DNA of 64,000 nt from contig CAZGNZ010000007.1 in the NCBI GenBank assembly GCA_964527215.1, positions 1-64,000 of the forward strand. The letters are read 5' to 3'. Source of the stretch: CAZGNZ01 sp964527215. GTDB lineage: Bacteria > Fidelibacterota > Marinisomatia > SCGC-AAA003-L08 > JACNLC01. The translations under genes and the position numbers were made by a program. This document shows positions 52,095-61,716 of this stretch, piece by piece. The notes beneath the pieces are model-generated. The model saw nothing but the letters and a program-made list of their open reading frames with translations, was not told where the DNA came from and searched no databases. Each line of letters begins with the position of its first letter. The stretch's first letter is position 1.

Positions 52095-52265
52095 AATGAA
52101 TTTCCCCGCCCGTCAGCTGACGGGTGAGGTATCATTAGTGATATAATCATTTTTTATTTCGCCGCCACGCCAAATGGCGGATTTCCAACAAGCGGCGGGG
52201 AATGCACCCAGTTACACTCGTCAGTCAGGAGACGGATTAAAAATCCGCCCACTGGCGGATTCAAT
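52095..52265 (+). repeat. MITE-like repeat, copy E (most complete with trailing module)
   Basis: Core 52095-52210 matches copy B almost base for base. The trailing module (TTACACTCG, CAGTCAGGAGACGG, then ATCCGCCCACTGGCGGAT) continues to about 52265. It fills the 318-base gap between two genes. No ORF. Confidence 0.85.
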
Positions 52266-52331
52266 TTGGGTGGAATGGTGAACAGTTTTTTCGTTGAAAC
52301 CGGACATGCTCAGATTGCTGTAAATTAGACC

Positions 52332-52820
52332 ATGATTTCTGTGAATCATAGCATCAGAATAAAGGCACCCGTTGAAATTGTCTGGGCGTTTCTGCTGATG
52401 GGTGACCGAAGCATGGATCTGAATCGATTTCACACACTGGTCCGGTTTGACAACGGTGCCAAAATAAAACCGGACAGCCGGTTCATTATTGATCATTCGT
52501 ATGGATTCAGTGTGGATACGATGCAGGCCCGCATTCTTGATTTCCTGCCGGGCCGTCAGTTAATCATGGAAGAAAAACCGGTATCTTCAAATATTCAGGG
52601 GTTCAGGCATACAACCAGCTATCGGCTCATGCCGGATTCTGCCGGTACCTTGTTTTCCAGTGAAGTGCGCGGGACATTCGGGATTTCAATAAAAGATACT
52701 TTGTTCACTGCCTTGCTGCATGCAGTAACTCTTGAGGAATTATATAAATTCAAACAAAACATCGAGTCATCGGAATTCAAGCCAGTCCACCTGGAAGGGG
52801 GCGGTGTATCATCCGTATGA
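52332..52820 (+). CDS. SRPBCC (START/polyketide cyclase-like) protein
   Basis: 162 residues. The start SVNHSIRIKAPVEIVWAFL is the typical first strand and helix of the SRPBCC fold (family: xxxIxAPxExVWxxL), followed by beta strands and a long C-terminal helix (LLHAVTLEELYKFKQNIES). Such proteins bind hydrophobic ligands; the ligand cannot be told. Convergent with the GWxTD gene. Confidence 0.75.
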   Translation: MISVNHSIRIKAPVEIVWAFLLMGDRSMDLNRFHTLVRFDNGAKIKPDSRFIIDHSYGFSVDTMQARILDFLPGRQLIMEEKPVSSNIQGFRHTTSYRLMPDSAGTLFSSEVRGTFGISIKDTLFTALLHAVTLEELYKFKQNIESSEFKPVHLEGGGVSSV

Positions 52821-52924
52821 TTCTGATGTCCAGATTGTCCCGCATATAGTCAGTTTGCATGCGTTCACGGAAGTAGATTTCTCCCGGGCTGGGATTTTTG
52901 GACAGCTGAAGTCCTGAAACCCAG

Positions 52925-53770
52925 TTACTTGTTGTCTTCTTCCGAATCATCCGGCGGGAGCACATTCATATACACACCGCGGTCCTGCCATGTGCTGTAG
53001 TTCTTCATTACCTTTGGATCAACGTACTCATTTTCCACTGAGGAATAAATCTGCTGCATCATTCCAGCCGTCAAATCCGCAAAAACAAATACCGAGTGAT
53101 CACCGATCCGCTTGAAAATGGCCGTTTCGTTGAAATAGGTCGGGTCGTCAAATATCGTATCAAACCGGTAAGAGGTAGAGGAAAAGGGATATATCCAGAC
53201 TTCAAAATCAAACCGCTCAGTGTAAGGTCCAAAGCGCGATTCAAAATCAATGTATTCCACTTCACGAACCTCATTCGGCATTCCGTATTTTAGCAGGACT
53301 CTGCCGCGATCCGTTCGCCAGCCTTGCTTCAGGGAGCTGCCGTATGCCCGGTTCACATAGGTAAGACGGTCCAGATACTGGATTCGAAATTCATTTTCAG
53401 CCGTCATAGGATTCGGATCAAATTTCAGCCAGAAAGCATCCGTAAAGGCCTGAACTTCCGCCGCGGTCTCCAGTTTTTCCAGAGCCTTCATTTCCTTCCC
53501 AGATGCCAGATAGTACAGTTCCATCTCTGCCTGTTCCTTTTCCGGGAACGTGACGGTACTGTCTTGCGGAAGCAGGTCTTTCACAAGATCATATGCGATA
53601 AAAACCAGCAGGGCACCGATCACCACATTGTATGCCACCCGCTCCTCTTCATCTGAATGCGTCGAGGCATTCATTGGACGGGGCAGTGCCAGCAGAAATG
53701 CCAGGATGCAGATTCCAAGCGGTTTCAGAACAGACGACGACATTGCAGGATTCATAACGGTCTCTCCCAC
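52925..53770 (-). CDS. GWxTD domain protein
   Basis: Signal peptide or N-terminal anchor followed by a membrane-like segment (VAYNVVIGALLVFIAYDLV), then the GWxTD domain with GWRTDRGRVLLKYGMPNEV at about 151. This domain occurs in Acidobacteria, Bacteroidota-like and Marinimicrobia genomes and has no known activity. 281 residues. Upstream on the same strand is a DUF5020-like gene. Confidence 0.8.
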   Translation of the reverse strand: MGETVMNPAMSSSVLKPLGICILAFLLALPRPMNASTHSDEEERVAYNVVIGALLVFIAYDLVKDLLPQDSTVTFPEKEQAEMELYYLASGKEMKALEKLETAAEVQAFTDAFWLKFDPNPMTAENEFRIQYLDRLTYVNRAYGSSLKQGWRTDRGRVLLKYGMPNEVREVEYIDFESRFGPYTERFDFEVWIYPFSSTSYRFDTIFDDPTYFNETAIFKRIGDHSVFVFADLTAGMMQQIYSSVENEYVDPKVMKNYSTWQDRGVYMNVLPPDDSEEDNK

Positions 53771-53804
53771 GCCGAAACAGCCGAAGCTGTAAGGACGGTT
53801 GTTT

Positions 53805-54473
53805 TTAAAAATTCCATTTTACTCCGATTGTCGGCATTATCTCTGTATCATTCGAATCCAGAAAATTCCGGCTGATCTCAATTTCACCGCCCAGTGAAAA
53901 ATACTGGTTCAGACGAACCCAGCATTGAGGTTCCGTCAAATATACAATATTGTTTGCACCGCCTTCCGTGGTCCAGATATCACAGAATCCGGAAATGGTG
54001 ACACGGCCATCTGCCACCGGATAAACCCATGTGATGGTGCACTGGCCGTTCTCATCGAGTCCGTTTTCTTGGCGATACAGCAGATCGATACCGCACTGCA
54101 GCCCCGAACCGAAATCAAAACTGCGCGAAATCCCCGCCAGCCAAACCTGTCCCAGATTGCCAAATTCAGCGACTCCGTCATTGTACTGAACTGTCGCGGA
54201 AATTTTTGAAACCGGGGTATGGAAATATCGGGCAATTTCCCAGTACATCAGAGAAACGGCTTCTTCAGATCCGGCATTGTAATCCATGTCCACAAACCAG
54301 AATGTGGCACCAAACGCATCCGGCGTAAACATCTCAAGGGTCGTGGTGGCGTATTTCCGATCCTCACCCATATCATAATGAAGTTCAAGGCTTTGCCCGA
54401 TCAGGACGGACAGAAACGGAAGCAGTGGTAGAATCTGTATCAGTAGGCGGCCAACTATTTTCCGGTATTTCAA
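53805..54473 (-). CDS. DUF5020-like outer-membrane protein (Tsx-like)
   Basis: 222 residues, signal peptide, then alternating strands ending in the aromatic strand MPTIGVKWNF, so an outer-membrane barrel. LELHYDMGEDRKYATTTLEM and FWFVDMDYN resemble DUF5020, which is related to nucleoside channels of the Tsx type. Assignment is by eye. Begins 3 bases after the VOC gene stop. Confidence 0.6.
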   Translation of the reverse strand: MKYRKIVGRLLIQILPLLPFLSVLIGQSLELHYDMGEDRKYATTTLEMFTPDAFGATFWFVDMDYNAGSEEAVSLMYWEIARYFHTPVSKISATVQYNDGVAEFGNLGQVWLAGISRSFDFGSGLQCGIDLLYRQENGLDENGQCTITWVYPVADGRVTISGFCDIWTTEGGANNIVYLTEPQCWVRLNQYFSLGGEIEISRNFLDSNDTEIMPTIGVKWNF

Positions 54474-54476
54474 CTG

Positions 54477-54845
54477 TTACTCCGGTTTATGACATACTGC
54501 TTCAATATTGTTGCCATCCGGATCCAGTACAAACGCAGCATAATAATTTTCGTGATAATGCTCCCGCAGTCCCGGTTTGCCGTTGTCAATGCCCCCTGCC
54601 GCAATGGCGGCCTGGTAAAATTTATCCACAGCAGCTCTTGTATCAGCGGTGAATGCCACATGAGTGGGTGCTGAAGATTCTTCCCCTGCCTCCAGCCAAA
54701 GATCCGGCATACCTTCCACGCCCAGTCCGCATACTGTTTCATCGACCTCATATCCGACTTTATATCCAAGAGGTGCCAGGGAGGTCTGAAAAAAATGCCG
54801 GGCCTCAGCATATTTTATTAAATTTAATTTAACATGATCAATCAT
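54477..54845 (-). CDS. VOC-family (glyoxalase/dioxygenase-fold) protein
   Basis: 122 residues with the two beta-alpha-beta-beta modules of the VOC fold: MIDHVKLNLIKYAEARHFF opens and AAFVLDPDGNNIEAVCH ends it, giving a His near the start and a Glu near the end as possible metal ligands. Function is not predictable. The ATG overlaps the stop of the upstream ORF (TGATG). Confidence 0.88.
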   Translation of the reverse strand: MIDHVKLNLIKYAEARHFFQTSLAPLGYKVGYEVDETVCGLGVEGMPDLWLEAGEESSAPTHVAFTADTRAAVDKFYQAAIAAGGIDNGKPGLREHYHENYYAAFVLDPDGNNIEAVCHKPE

Positions 54846-55171
54846 CAGAATCTCCCGTTTTTGAATGTGCAGAATTCTGAAAGACGGTTTTCAATGATGG
54901 TGCCGGGGACAGACAGAACTCCGGGGTTTTGGTCAAGTTTGGTGAATAATGGACTCCCAAATTTATCATAATTCTGCATGAATATCGGAATTTTGTTTTT
55001 GCTGCCGATCAGACGGGCATCATCCAGATCCGGCGGTAAATTGCATAGTAATAATAAAACGGGAGATTGTGTAATTTTGCCTGGGTTTTTCACCGTGTCA
55101 GTTGCCGACTGAAAATGCAGACGGCCGTCCGTGAGTCTCCAGTAGAATTTCGACTCTTTTCCTGCCCGCAA
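54845..55171 (-). CDS. Possible small gene upstream of the VOC protein
   Basis: 108 codons, same strand, TGATG overlap with the VOC start. The composition of the second half (LDDARLIGSKNKIPIF, FCTFKNGRF) is protein-like, but I recognise no family and the start lies opposite the leader of the yhaM-like gene. It may be an accidental ORF. Confidence 0.3.
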   Translation of the reverse strand: MRAGKESKFYWRLTDGRLHFQSATDTVKNPGKITQSPVLLLLCNLPPDLDDARLIGSKNKIPIFMQNYDKFGSPLFTKLDQNPGVLSVPGTIIENRLSEFCTFKNGRF

Positions 55172-55267
55172 ACGGTTGGCGGGACGTCCTTAACTGATCA
55201 TACGGCAGGAAATACGGTGACTCCGGTTCCCTGCCCGCACAGACAAATTTGTATCAAATCAGAAATC

Positions 55268-56236
55268 ATGACAGACCAGAAACCAGCACTTACACCCATT
55301 TCGGAATTTAAATCCGGCCAGCAGATTCAGGGGTTTTTTCTTTGCCGGGAAAAACAGGTCAGGCACACCAGAACCGGGGACCTGTATATTAATCTCACGC
55401 TCCAGGATCACAGCGGCAGCATTGCTGCAAAAATGTGGGATCTGGTAGGGACCTATCAGCATCGATTTCAATCCGGTGAACCGGTGGCTGTTAAAGGCTC
55501 AGTCATTGAATACAACGGAAAACTTCAGCTGACGGTGACGCATATCAATCATGCATCCGTTCAGCAGTATGCCCGATATGGATTTCAGCCGGAGCAGCTG
55601 ATCCCGACAATCTCCGAATCACGGGAAGAGCTTCTTCGGGACTTGCTGGCCCTGACTGAAACACTGTCTGTGGAATCACTTCGAAAACTGGTGCAGATGC
55701 TGATCGCAGAACACCAGGAATGTTTTCTGACCCTTCAGGGATCGGTCAGCCACCATCATCTTCAGATGGGAGGATATCTGAAACACACCCTTCAGGTTGC
55801 CAGGCTGGCACTCAGTGTGGGCAAACTGTATCCTGAACTGAACCGCGATCTGCTTCTGGCCGGTGCAATCCTGCACGATGTGGGAAAAATCCCAGGGATG
55901 ACCAAAGCATGGCAATCCGGCTACACGGATGAGGGACATTTAATCGGACATGCGGCCCTCGGCAGGGATATGATTCGCGAGGCTGCTGCAACGATACCGG
56001 ATTTCCCGCAGGATGATCTTTTGAAACTGGAGCACATCATTTTGTCCCATCAGGGATCACCGGCCCGGGGAACCCCGGTAGCACCCAGATTTCCGGAAGC
56101 AATGCTGATCAGTATGCTGGATGATATTGACACCCGCCTGGATATTATGGAGACATTGATTAACCAGGATAAAAATGATAGGGACTGGACTGATTTTAGA
56201 AATCATTTTCATACACAAATATGGAAACGATCATAG
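55268..56236 (+). CDS. yhaM: 3'-5' exoribonuclease YhaM-type (OB + HD domains)
   Basis: Start at ATG 55268, where the family begins; the longer ORF has an unrelated 67-residue lead. Residues about 10-95 form an OB-fold nucleic-acid domain (GDLYINLTLQDHSGSIAAKMWD) and about 155-300 an HD phosphohydrolase (GGYLKHTLQVA, LAGAILHDVGKI with the HD pair, HIILSHQG). This pair of domains is characteristic of YhaM, which trims RNA or single-stranded DNA from the 3' end. About 322 residues. Confidence 0.88.
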   Translation: MTDQKPALTPISEFKSGQQIQGFFLCREKQVRHTRTGDLYINLTLQDHSGSIAAKMWDLVGTYQHRFQSGEPVAVKGSVIEYNGKLQLTVTHINHASVQQYARYGFQPEQLIPTISESREELLRDLLALTETLSVESLRKLVQMLIAEHQECFLTLQGSVSHHHLQMGGYLKHTLQVARLALSVGKLYPELNRDLLLAGAILHDVGKIPGMTKAWQSGYTDEGHLIGHAALGRDMIREAAATIPDFPQDDLLKLEHIILSHQGSPARGTPVAPRFPEAMLISMLDDIDTRLDIMETLINQDKNDRDWTDFRNHFHTQIWKRS

Positions 56237-56299
56237 ATAAGGTTATAAATTTCCTTGATGTTTTTGCATAATTACTCACCAATTAAGCTGAGGTTGGAA

Positions 56300-56824
56300 A
56301 TGAAAAGAATGCTTTTAATTGCCGGATTTATTTTTGCAGCTGCGCTGACCCGGTTTCTTCCGCACCCTCCAAATGTCACACCGTTGATGGCAATGGGATT
56401 GTTCGGAGGTACCTATTTCACAGATAAGCGTATTGCCATCCTGATCCCCGTGCTGGCAATGTTCTGCGCCGATCTCTTCCTGGGAATTCACGCCACCATG
56501 CTATGGGTGTATTCGTCAGTCATTATTATGGTGGGGCTGGGAATATTGCTTGAAAAACATAAGAATGCTGCAACAATAGGCGGAGCAAGCATCCTGGGAT
56601 CGCTGCTGTTTTACTTAATTACCAATTTTGGCGTCTGGGCAACTGGCGGCGGTTTCGCCCACCCCATTACCATTTACGGATTGACGGCGACATATATTGA
56701 CGGTCTGCCGTTTCTTCGGAATGCTCTCGCGGGTGATCTTGTATTTACGGCCATCCTTTTTGGCAGCTATGAGCTGCTGATACGGAAACTGCCTGAGTTA
56801 CAACCCCGGACCATCGACAGTTAA
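56300..56824 (+). CDS. DUF6580-like membrane protein, candidate inner-membrane B12 transporter
   Basis: 174 residues from the ATG at 56300, with GAGG upstream; about five or six membrane helices. The opening LTRFLPHPPNVTPLMAMGLF with FTDKRIAILIP is the DUF6580 signature. The size and topology resemble S components of ECF transporters. It is convergent with a riboswitch-controlled B12 receptor locus, so a role in B12 or corrinoid entry is an inference only. A terminator-like hairpin follows 26 bases after the stop. Confidence 0.7.
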   Translation: MKRMLLIAGFIFAAALTRFLPHPPNVTPLMAMGLFGGTYFTDKRIAILIPVLAMFCADLFLGIHATMLWVYSSVIIMVGLGILLEKHKNAATIGGASILGSLLFYLITNFGVWATGGGFAHPITIYGLTATYIDGLPFLRNALAGDLVFTAILFGSYELLIRKLPELQPRTIDS

Positions 56825-58342
56825 TTGACTGAATCCTGTTATGACAATATAAGGCACGAGAGATCAATCATTTTCCGTGCCTTTTTTTATTTTCTGCTCC
56901 TGTCAGCGGTCACAGCGGCAGATTCCGCGTCTATCCAAATATCGCCTGATTATACCGGCCAGTCCGCTTTCATTTATCATCGCTTCAATCCGTTTATCCA
57001 AACGGATCTTCAACGCGGCCCAATCACTATAGACGGCGGGCTGGGGCTGCCCCTGAGCGCGTGGCAGTTTTCGGCTGCTCCGGAATTGACCGTCAACGAT
57101 TCGGTTCCGATCGTTACCTATTTTAATTATCATCAGGGTGATTACTCCTACCGGGACATTGCGGTGGGCCTAATGCACACCCAGGATTCAGGGAGGCAGA
57201 TATCATTCACCGGTGCAGGGCGCAGCTTCAGCGGGAAATACGGAGACCAGGGACCAACCGATTCCAATCTGGCCAACGTTCTGCAGAATTATCAACTGGA
57301 CTATCATAAAGCCGACAGCACAGGCTCCACGGCACTTGGCGTGGCTTTCCATACGGAGAATTCCGGTCTTCCCCGCGCGGATTTCAGCCAGTCAAATCGT
57401 CGTTCAGATTCGTTTCATGCCGGGGTTCAATTGATGCGCAAATGGAAACAGATATGGTTTGAAAGCAGCAACAGCCTGCAGGCGGGACTGTATGCTCTGG
57501 ATATAAATCAGGTTGAAACCTACGCTTTATGGAACCTGCTTGCGATTCAAACGGAACCAGGCCCCGGGTTCGGGCTGAATCTGACGGCGGACAGCAAATG
57601 GGTGATGGCAGCGGATGATTCACTGAAACATGATCGAAGTATGACTGCATGTCACATATTAGGTTCTGTTGACCGGGAAAGGTGGCATATCCGCGGAGGG
57701 CTCAATGTTCTGAACAGTCAGATTGAACCCGCGGCAGATATCGCATATCAGGTGGGAGATTTTACGGTTGGCGCAGAATACACCACTGACTATCAGCTCC
57801 CCATAGATACGAACTTCCAGTTTGCAGCCGAAGTATTTACATACACCCGCTGCTATTTGTCCTGGACCAAATCGTCGGGAAATCTTCTGATCGGCGCGCA
57901 CCGGTCTGAAACTTCACGGGAAACCGTCCCTGGATTTTATTCTGAAGGTTCGCTCCGCTGGAAAGGCTTGCGGATGGAATTTTCAGGCCAGTTTTACAGC
58001 AGTGACAGCGTCCTGTTTGACCAGTATGCCAAAGCTGGGGCAGCTTTCAAGAAGACAATACCCGGGAAGCGCTATTCACCATTTTTGAAAATCACGGGCA
58101 GCCATATCCATTTCACCGGCAATCGGGCTGTCAATCTGCTTGAATTCGCCGCCAGTGTCCAGGAATTCACAACCGATTACACCACCCAGTCCATTGATTT
58201 GGAGCTGGGATTTGAAGTTCATAATTTTAGATTTACCTACCGGTTTCAAAACATTCGCAATGAATCGCTGAGCTTTTCGCCGTTTATTCAGCCTCTGGGA
58301 GGTTTCAATTATTTTGAGGTGCTGTGGATTTTTGACAACTGA
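56825..58342 (+). CDS. Outer-membrane barrel protein, neighbour of the B12 locus
   Basis: 505 residues: a signal peptide (IIFRAFFYFLLLSAVTAAD) and then beta strands to the end (FEVLWIFDN). No plug domain, so not a TonB receptor. Only TTG at 56825 is available as a usual start, directly after the DUF6580 stop and without a clear ribosome site. The signal peptide codons overlap a strong terminator-type hairpin (56851-56888). A substrate cannot be assigned; the neighbourhood suggests corrinoids or something moved with them. Confidence 0.6.
   Translation: MTESCYDNIRHERSIIFRAFFYFLLLSAVTAADSASIQISPDYTGQSAFIYHRFNPFIQTDLQRGPITIDGGLGLPLSAWQFSAAPELTVNDSVPIVTYFNYHQGDYSYRDIAVGLMHTQDSGRQISFTGAGRSFSGKYGDQGPTDSNLANVLQNYQLDYHKADSTGSTALGVAFHTENSGLPRADFSQSNRRSDSFHAGVQLMRKWKQIWFESSNSLQAGLYALDINQVETYALWNLLAIQTEPGPGFGLNLTADSKWVMAADDSLKHDRSMTACHILGSVDRERWHIRGGLNVLNSQIEPAADIAYQVGDFTVGAEYTTDYQLPIDTNFQFAAEVFTYTRCYLSWTKSSGNLLIGAHRSETSRETVPGFYSEGSLRWKGLRMEFSGQFYSSDSVLFDQYAKAGAAFKKTIPGKRYSPFLKITGSHIHFTGNRAVNLLEFAASVQEFTTDYTTQSIDLELGFEVHNFRFTYRFQNIRNESLSFSPFIQPLGGFNYFEVLWIFDN
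56851..56888 (+). terminator. Terminator-type hairpin inside the start of the barrel gene
   Basis: AAGGCACG (56851-56858) pairs perfectly with CGTGCCTT (56876-56883), the loop is 17 bases and seven T residues in all follow the C. It follows the DUF6580 stop closely and lies within the first codons of the barrel ORF. It could be a terminator, an attenuator, or a translational gate. Confidence 0.75.
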
Positions 58343-58366
58343 TTTCCAGGGCGCCTGGGATGAGTG

Positions 58367-59563
58367 TCAGGCATTCTGTATGATTCCCAGCAGGATCATG
58401 ATATCCAGCACATTCACGGCCCCGTCCTCATTCATATCCGCCAGGCAAATCTCATAATCGGAAAAACCGATATTCCCTACGATATGGGCCACAATGGTCA
58501 CTATATCCAGAATATCAAGACTGCCGTCTTCATTGACATCCCCGCTGGGTTCGCATTCCGTATCCGCGTCAGTATTCCAGAAAGCAAACGAACCGGGAAG
58601 GGCACCCACATTGTATGAATTCAGTACAGTTCCTTCAGCATCGGTTATTACCAGTTCATCCGGGGCAAAATAATCGTCACTGATCCCGAAATACAGATTC
58701 TGTCCATCTGTTGAGGCGGAATACAAACCGGGAAAATTCCCAATCTGATCCGAGGCAACGATTTCCAGATTTTCCGACAGCGGGGCAATGCCATCACCGA
58801 CCATCCTGTACACGCTGTCGTTCAGCAGCAGCAAATCAGCGCCGTATGACCAGGTCTGTCCGTAATCAGCCTGTATCAGATCTCCCGTGCCCAGATCCAG
58901 TCTGGAAGCTGCGGCATACATATTCCATGACCCATCGTAATATGTTCGAGAGATATACAGCCGGTTCTCATGAACCAGCATGGCCCCGGGACCTGATCCG
59001 ACATTGATCTCATCGACAACCAGACCAGCCGCCGGATCAATGACGACCACAAGCTCACCATCCGACCAGTCTGAATTCATGACTATGGACACATAAAGCA
59101 ATCCAGTTTCATACAGGATATACTCCGGCATGCCGTTTACGGGAATGGAGCCGGTGAAAGCATCGCTTTCAAGATTGATGACACCGACATTTTGAGTATT
59201 CCACTGAGTGACATAACCATTGCCGTTGGCAAAAGCCATATACCGCGGTCCTGAAAATTCCGTATCGATGCTTCCGGAATGTTCAAGGGAACCGTCTGAT
59301 TCATCAATATTGAACACTTCAATGGAACCGGAGCCGTTCATCACTGCATACAGTTTCTGTTCATGCACATACAGAGACTGTCCGGTATCCCCGATGGGAT
59401 TCTGGGGAACAGGATTCAGTTCTTCCTCCTCATTCACCGTCCAAAGTGTGGCGTTTGCCGCCATGAAATTGCCTTCGCACAATACATAATCCATCGCAGC
59501 AGCATGAAGGCATATCGGGAAAATCAGGGAAATCAAAAGGTGCGATATTATCTGTCTATTCAT
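58367..59563 (-). CDS. BtuG-like beta-propeller with C-terminal dockerin (surface B12 binding)
   Basis: 398 residues: signal peptide, a YncE/DUF5074-like propeller (VLCEGNFMAANATLWTV, GSGSIEVFNIDESDGSLE, GPGAMLVHENRLYISRTYYD), then a two-repeat type I dockerin (GDVNEDGSLDILDIV and ADMNEDGAVNVLDIM). In Bacteroides, BtuG is a surface propeller lipoprotein that captures B12 for BtuB. Here the gene follows a riboswitch-controlled TonB receptor by 9 bases, so the same role is likely, but with a dockerin in place of a lipid anchor. Function is inferred from family and context. Confidence 0.7.
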   Translation of the reverse strand: MNRQIISHLLISLIFPICLHAAAMDYVLCEGNFMAANATLWTVNEEEELNPVPQNPIGDTGQSLYVHEQKLYAVMNGSGSIEVFNIDESDGSLEHSGSIDTEFSGPRYMAFANGNGYVTQWNTQNVGVINLESDAFTGSIPVNGMPEYILYETGLLYVSIVMNSDWSDGELVVVIDPAAGLVVDEINVGSGPGAMLVHENRLYISRTYYDGSWNMYAAASRLDLGTGDLIQADYGQTWSYGADLLLLNDSVYRMVGDGIAPLSENLEIVASDQIGNFPGLYSASTDGQNLYFGISDDYFAPDELVITDAEGTVLNSYNVGALPGSFAFWNTDADTECEPSGDVNEDGSLDILDIVTIVAHIVGNIGFSDYEICLADMNEDGAVNVLDIMILLGIIQNA

Positions 59564-59572
59564 GAATTTACC

Positions 59573-61699
59573 TTATCGTTTAGCAACAGTAACGCTGCTC
59601 ATGAACGTCCGTCCGGGTTCCGGATATCCGAAAACAGACTGAATTTGCAGGTCCTGAAGATTTTCAACCGATGCAGTGAACTCCCATAGCCAGTACCGGG
59701 TGGGGTATGCCACGGAATACTGCAGGTCCACCAGTTGATATGACGGCATTTTGAGATCGGGCTGACCATACATTCTGATCCGATTGGAAATACTTTGCCA
59801 TTGCAGCCCGAGTGTTCCTGCCGCTGTCGTCCACAGACAGTGTATCCCGGCGGTGTGCTCAGGAGTGTACAGTATTGGTTTCCCGTCGTGAAGTTCGGAT
59901 ACGTTCTCATCATATTTACGGGTCACAGTTCGGGCATAATTCCAGTCTATCTGAAAAGCATTTCCAATGAAAATCTGGCACATCACTGTGCCGCCCTCCG
60001 ACACGGCCTGCCGGACATTTTCAGGCTTCCACAAGCCGTTCTGACCTTCCTGCGGCCGCCATTGAATCAGGTGATCGTAGTCAATATAAAACAGACGCAG
60101 CTCAAATTTCACCGGATCGAACAGAAAACCCTGAGTGATATAGCAGTTTCGGCTGATTTCCGTGTCCAGATTTGCGTCCCCAAACGGTTCCCAGTACAAA
60201 TCATTGAAGGAAGGTTTTCGGTAATTACGGGAAACGGTCACCACGGATTTTGACCAGGGGACTCCCCACTGCCTTTCAGCCAGAATCTGACCCGCCCAGA
60301 CAAAATGATCGGATTTATCGGCTTCAGTTCGAACCGACAGTGCCCAGAAAATCTCATCCCACTGCTGTCGGTATTCGCCAGACAGGCTGAGTGCCGCAGA
60401 GTTAACATCCTGTTCCGACAGACCACCGAACTGGTGCACTTCATTCTGCGACCAGATCCATGTCCCCTGAGCGGTCAGTCTCAAACAGTCATTCTGCCAC
60501 TCAATATTGTGGTTCAGGGTGTGAATTTGGAATTCTGAATCTACTCCCGGTGAGCCTACCGGCGGTTTTGAATACCGAATGCGGCTCAACTTGTAGCTGG
60601 TAGAATGCCTGTGATTAAAAATGGTCCAGAGACCTTGAACAAGAACCAGATCGTCGTCCATATCCGCCCGATATGCCGGTCCGTAGATATATCCTGAAAG
60701 ACGCCGCTGATTGTGCACCGCCATGAGTGACATTCTGAGAAATGTCCGGCTGCTGTCTGCTCTCTGATACCAGCCGTACCCGAACCTGCTGCGGATTGAG
60801 CTGGTGAAATCCTCGAAATTCCGATCCTCGAAAAGAGCGTTGTAATCACCTTTTTCCTTATAATCATAGCAGCCGAGATAATCTGATATGCCTGCAATCA
60901 CACCGCCCTGATCCATTCCGCGCGCATCGGACCACTGGAGCAGATGTCTCACAGAATTTTCCGAGCCAATCGAAAGAGAATACCGCAGGGAGTCCAGCCG
61001 CGGCTGAATATTGACCGCACCTGTCATTGCGGACTGTCCAAATCTGACAGAAGCGCCGTATGGATGAAATTCGAGACTATTGACCAGTCCGGCGGGTATC
61101 TGGCTGATATCGGCATTTCCAGTCTGTTCATTATTGATGGATACACCGTCCAGCAGAACCGCCAGCCTGTCACCCTGACCGCCGTGTACGGATATGGTTG
61201 CAATCCCTGCCGGTCCCCCGTAGGATTTCACACTGACCCCGGGAAGCCGCGTCATTGCTGAGGCCATTGAAACACGTTCCGGGACACTCTGAAGATCCAG
61301 CTGGATACCGTCGGTTGCCAGATCCAGGGACTGCTGCTGTGGTGACCGACCAAGGACCTGTATCCCGTTCAGACGGTAAAGGACAGGAACCAATGCTATT
61401 TTCAACTCCTGGGGCGGCGTTACGGTGACAGTTCTGTTCCGGTAATTGGCTTTTTGAATGGTGAGAACGGAACTGCCGGAAAGGTTGAGACTGAATTCTC
61501 CGGCAGAATTGGTTTGAGCAATAACGGTTTGTCCGGATTTGATCTGGACACCCGGAATAGGATCTCCGGTTCGGGCATCTGATACAGTGCCCGTGATCAT
61601 CGCAGGCGAACCGGCATTGGCAGAGCCGGACAGCAGACTGATGAAAATAAAAAATCCCAGACTTCGAATCGGGAAGCGGGATTGAAGGAATCGATTCAA
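59573..61699 (-). CDS. btuB: TonB-dependent cobalamin receptor (BtuB-like)
   Basis: 708 residues: signal peptide, a carboxypeptidase-regulatory-like domain (about 33-110, ITGTVSDARTGDPIPGVQI), a plug domain (about 130-235, RLPGVSVKSYGG, AVLLDGVSINNEQTG) and a 22-strand-type barrel. The start is TTG at 61699 with GAGG 5 bases upstream. A cobalamin riboswitch ends about 18 bases before it, which makes corrinoid import the likely role. Energy comes from TonB/ExbBD encoded elsewhere. Followed by the BtuG-like gene. Confidence 0.85.
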   Translation of the reverse strand: MNRFLQSRFPIRSLGFFIFISLLSGSANAGSPAMITGTVSDARTGDPIPGVQIKSGQTVIAQTNSAGEFSLNLSGSSVLTIQKANYRNRTVTVTPPQELKIALVPVLYRLNGIQVLGRSPQQQSLDLATDGIQLDLQSVPERVSMASAMTRLPGVSVKSYGGPAGIATISVHGGQGDRLAVLLDGVSINNEQTGNADISQIPAGLVNSLEFHPYGASVRFGQSAMTGAVNIQPRLDSLRYSLSIGSENSVRHLLQWSDARGMDQGGVIAGISDYLGCYDYKEKGDYNALFEDRNFEDFTSSIRSRFGYGWYQRADSSRTFLRMSLMAVHNQRRLSGYIYGPAYRADMDDDLVLVQGLWTIFNHRHSTSYKLSRIRYSKPPVGSPGVDSEFQIHTLNHNIEWQNDCLRLTAQGTWIWSQNEVHQFGGLSEQDVNSAALSLSGEYRQQWDEIFWALSVRTEADKSDHFVWAGQILAERQWGVPWSKSVVTVSRNYRKPSFNDLYWEPFGDANLDTEISRNCYITQGFLFDPVKFELRLFYIDYDHLIQWRPQEGQNGLWKPENVRQAVSEGGTVMCQIFIGNAFQIDWNYARTVTRKYDENVSELHDGKPILYTPEHTAGIHCLWTTAAGTLGLQWQSISNRIRMYGQPDLKMPSYQLVDLQYSVAYPTRYWLWEFTASVENLQDLQIQSVFGYPEPGRTFMSSVTVAKR

Positions 61700-61716
61700 T
61701 CTAACCTCAGATCGCG

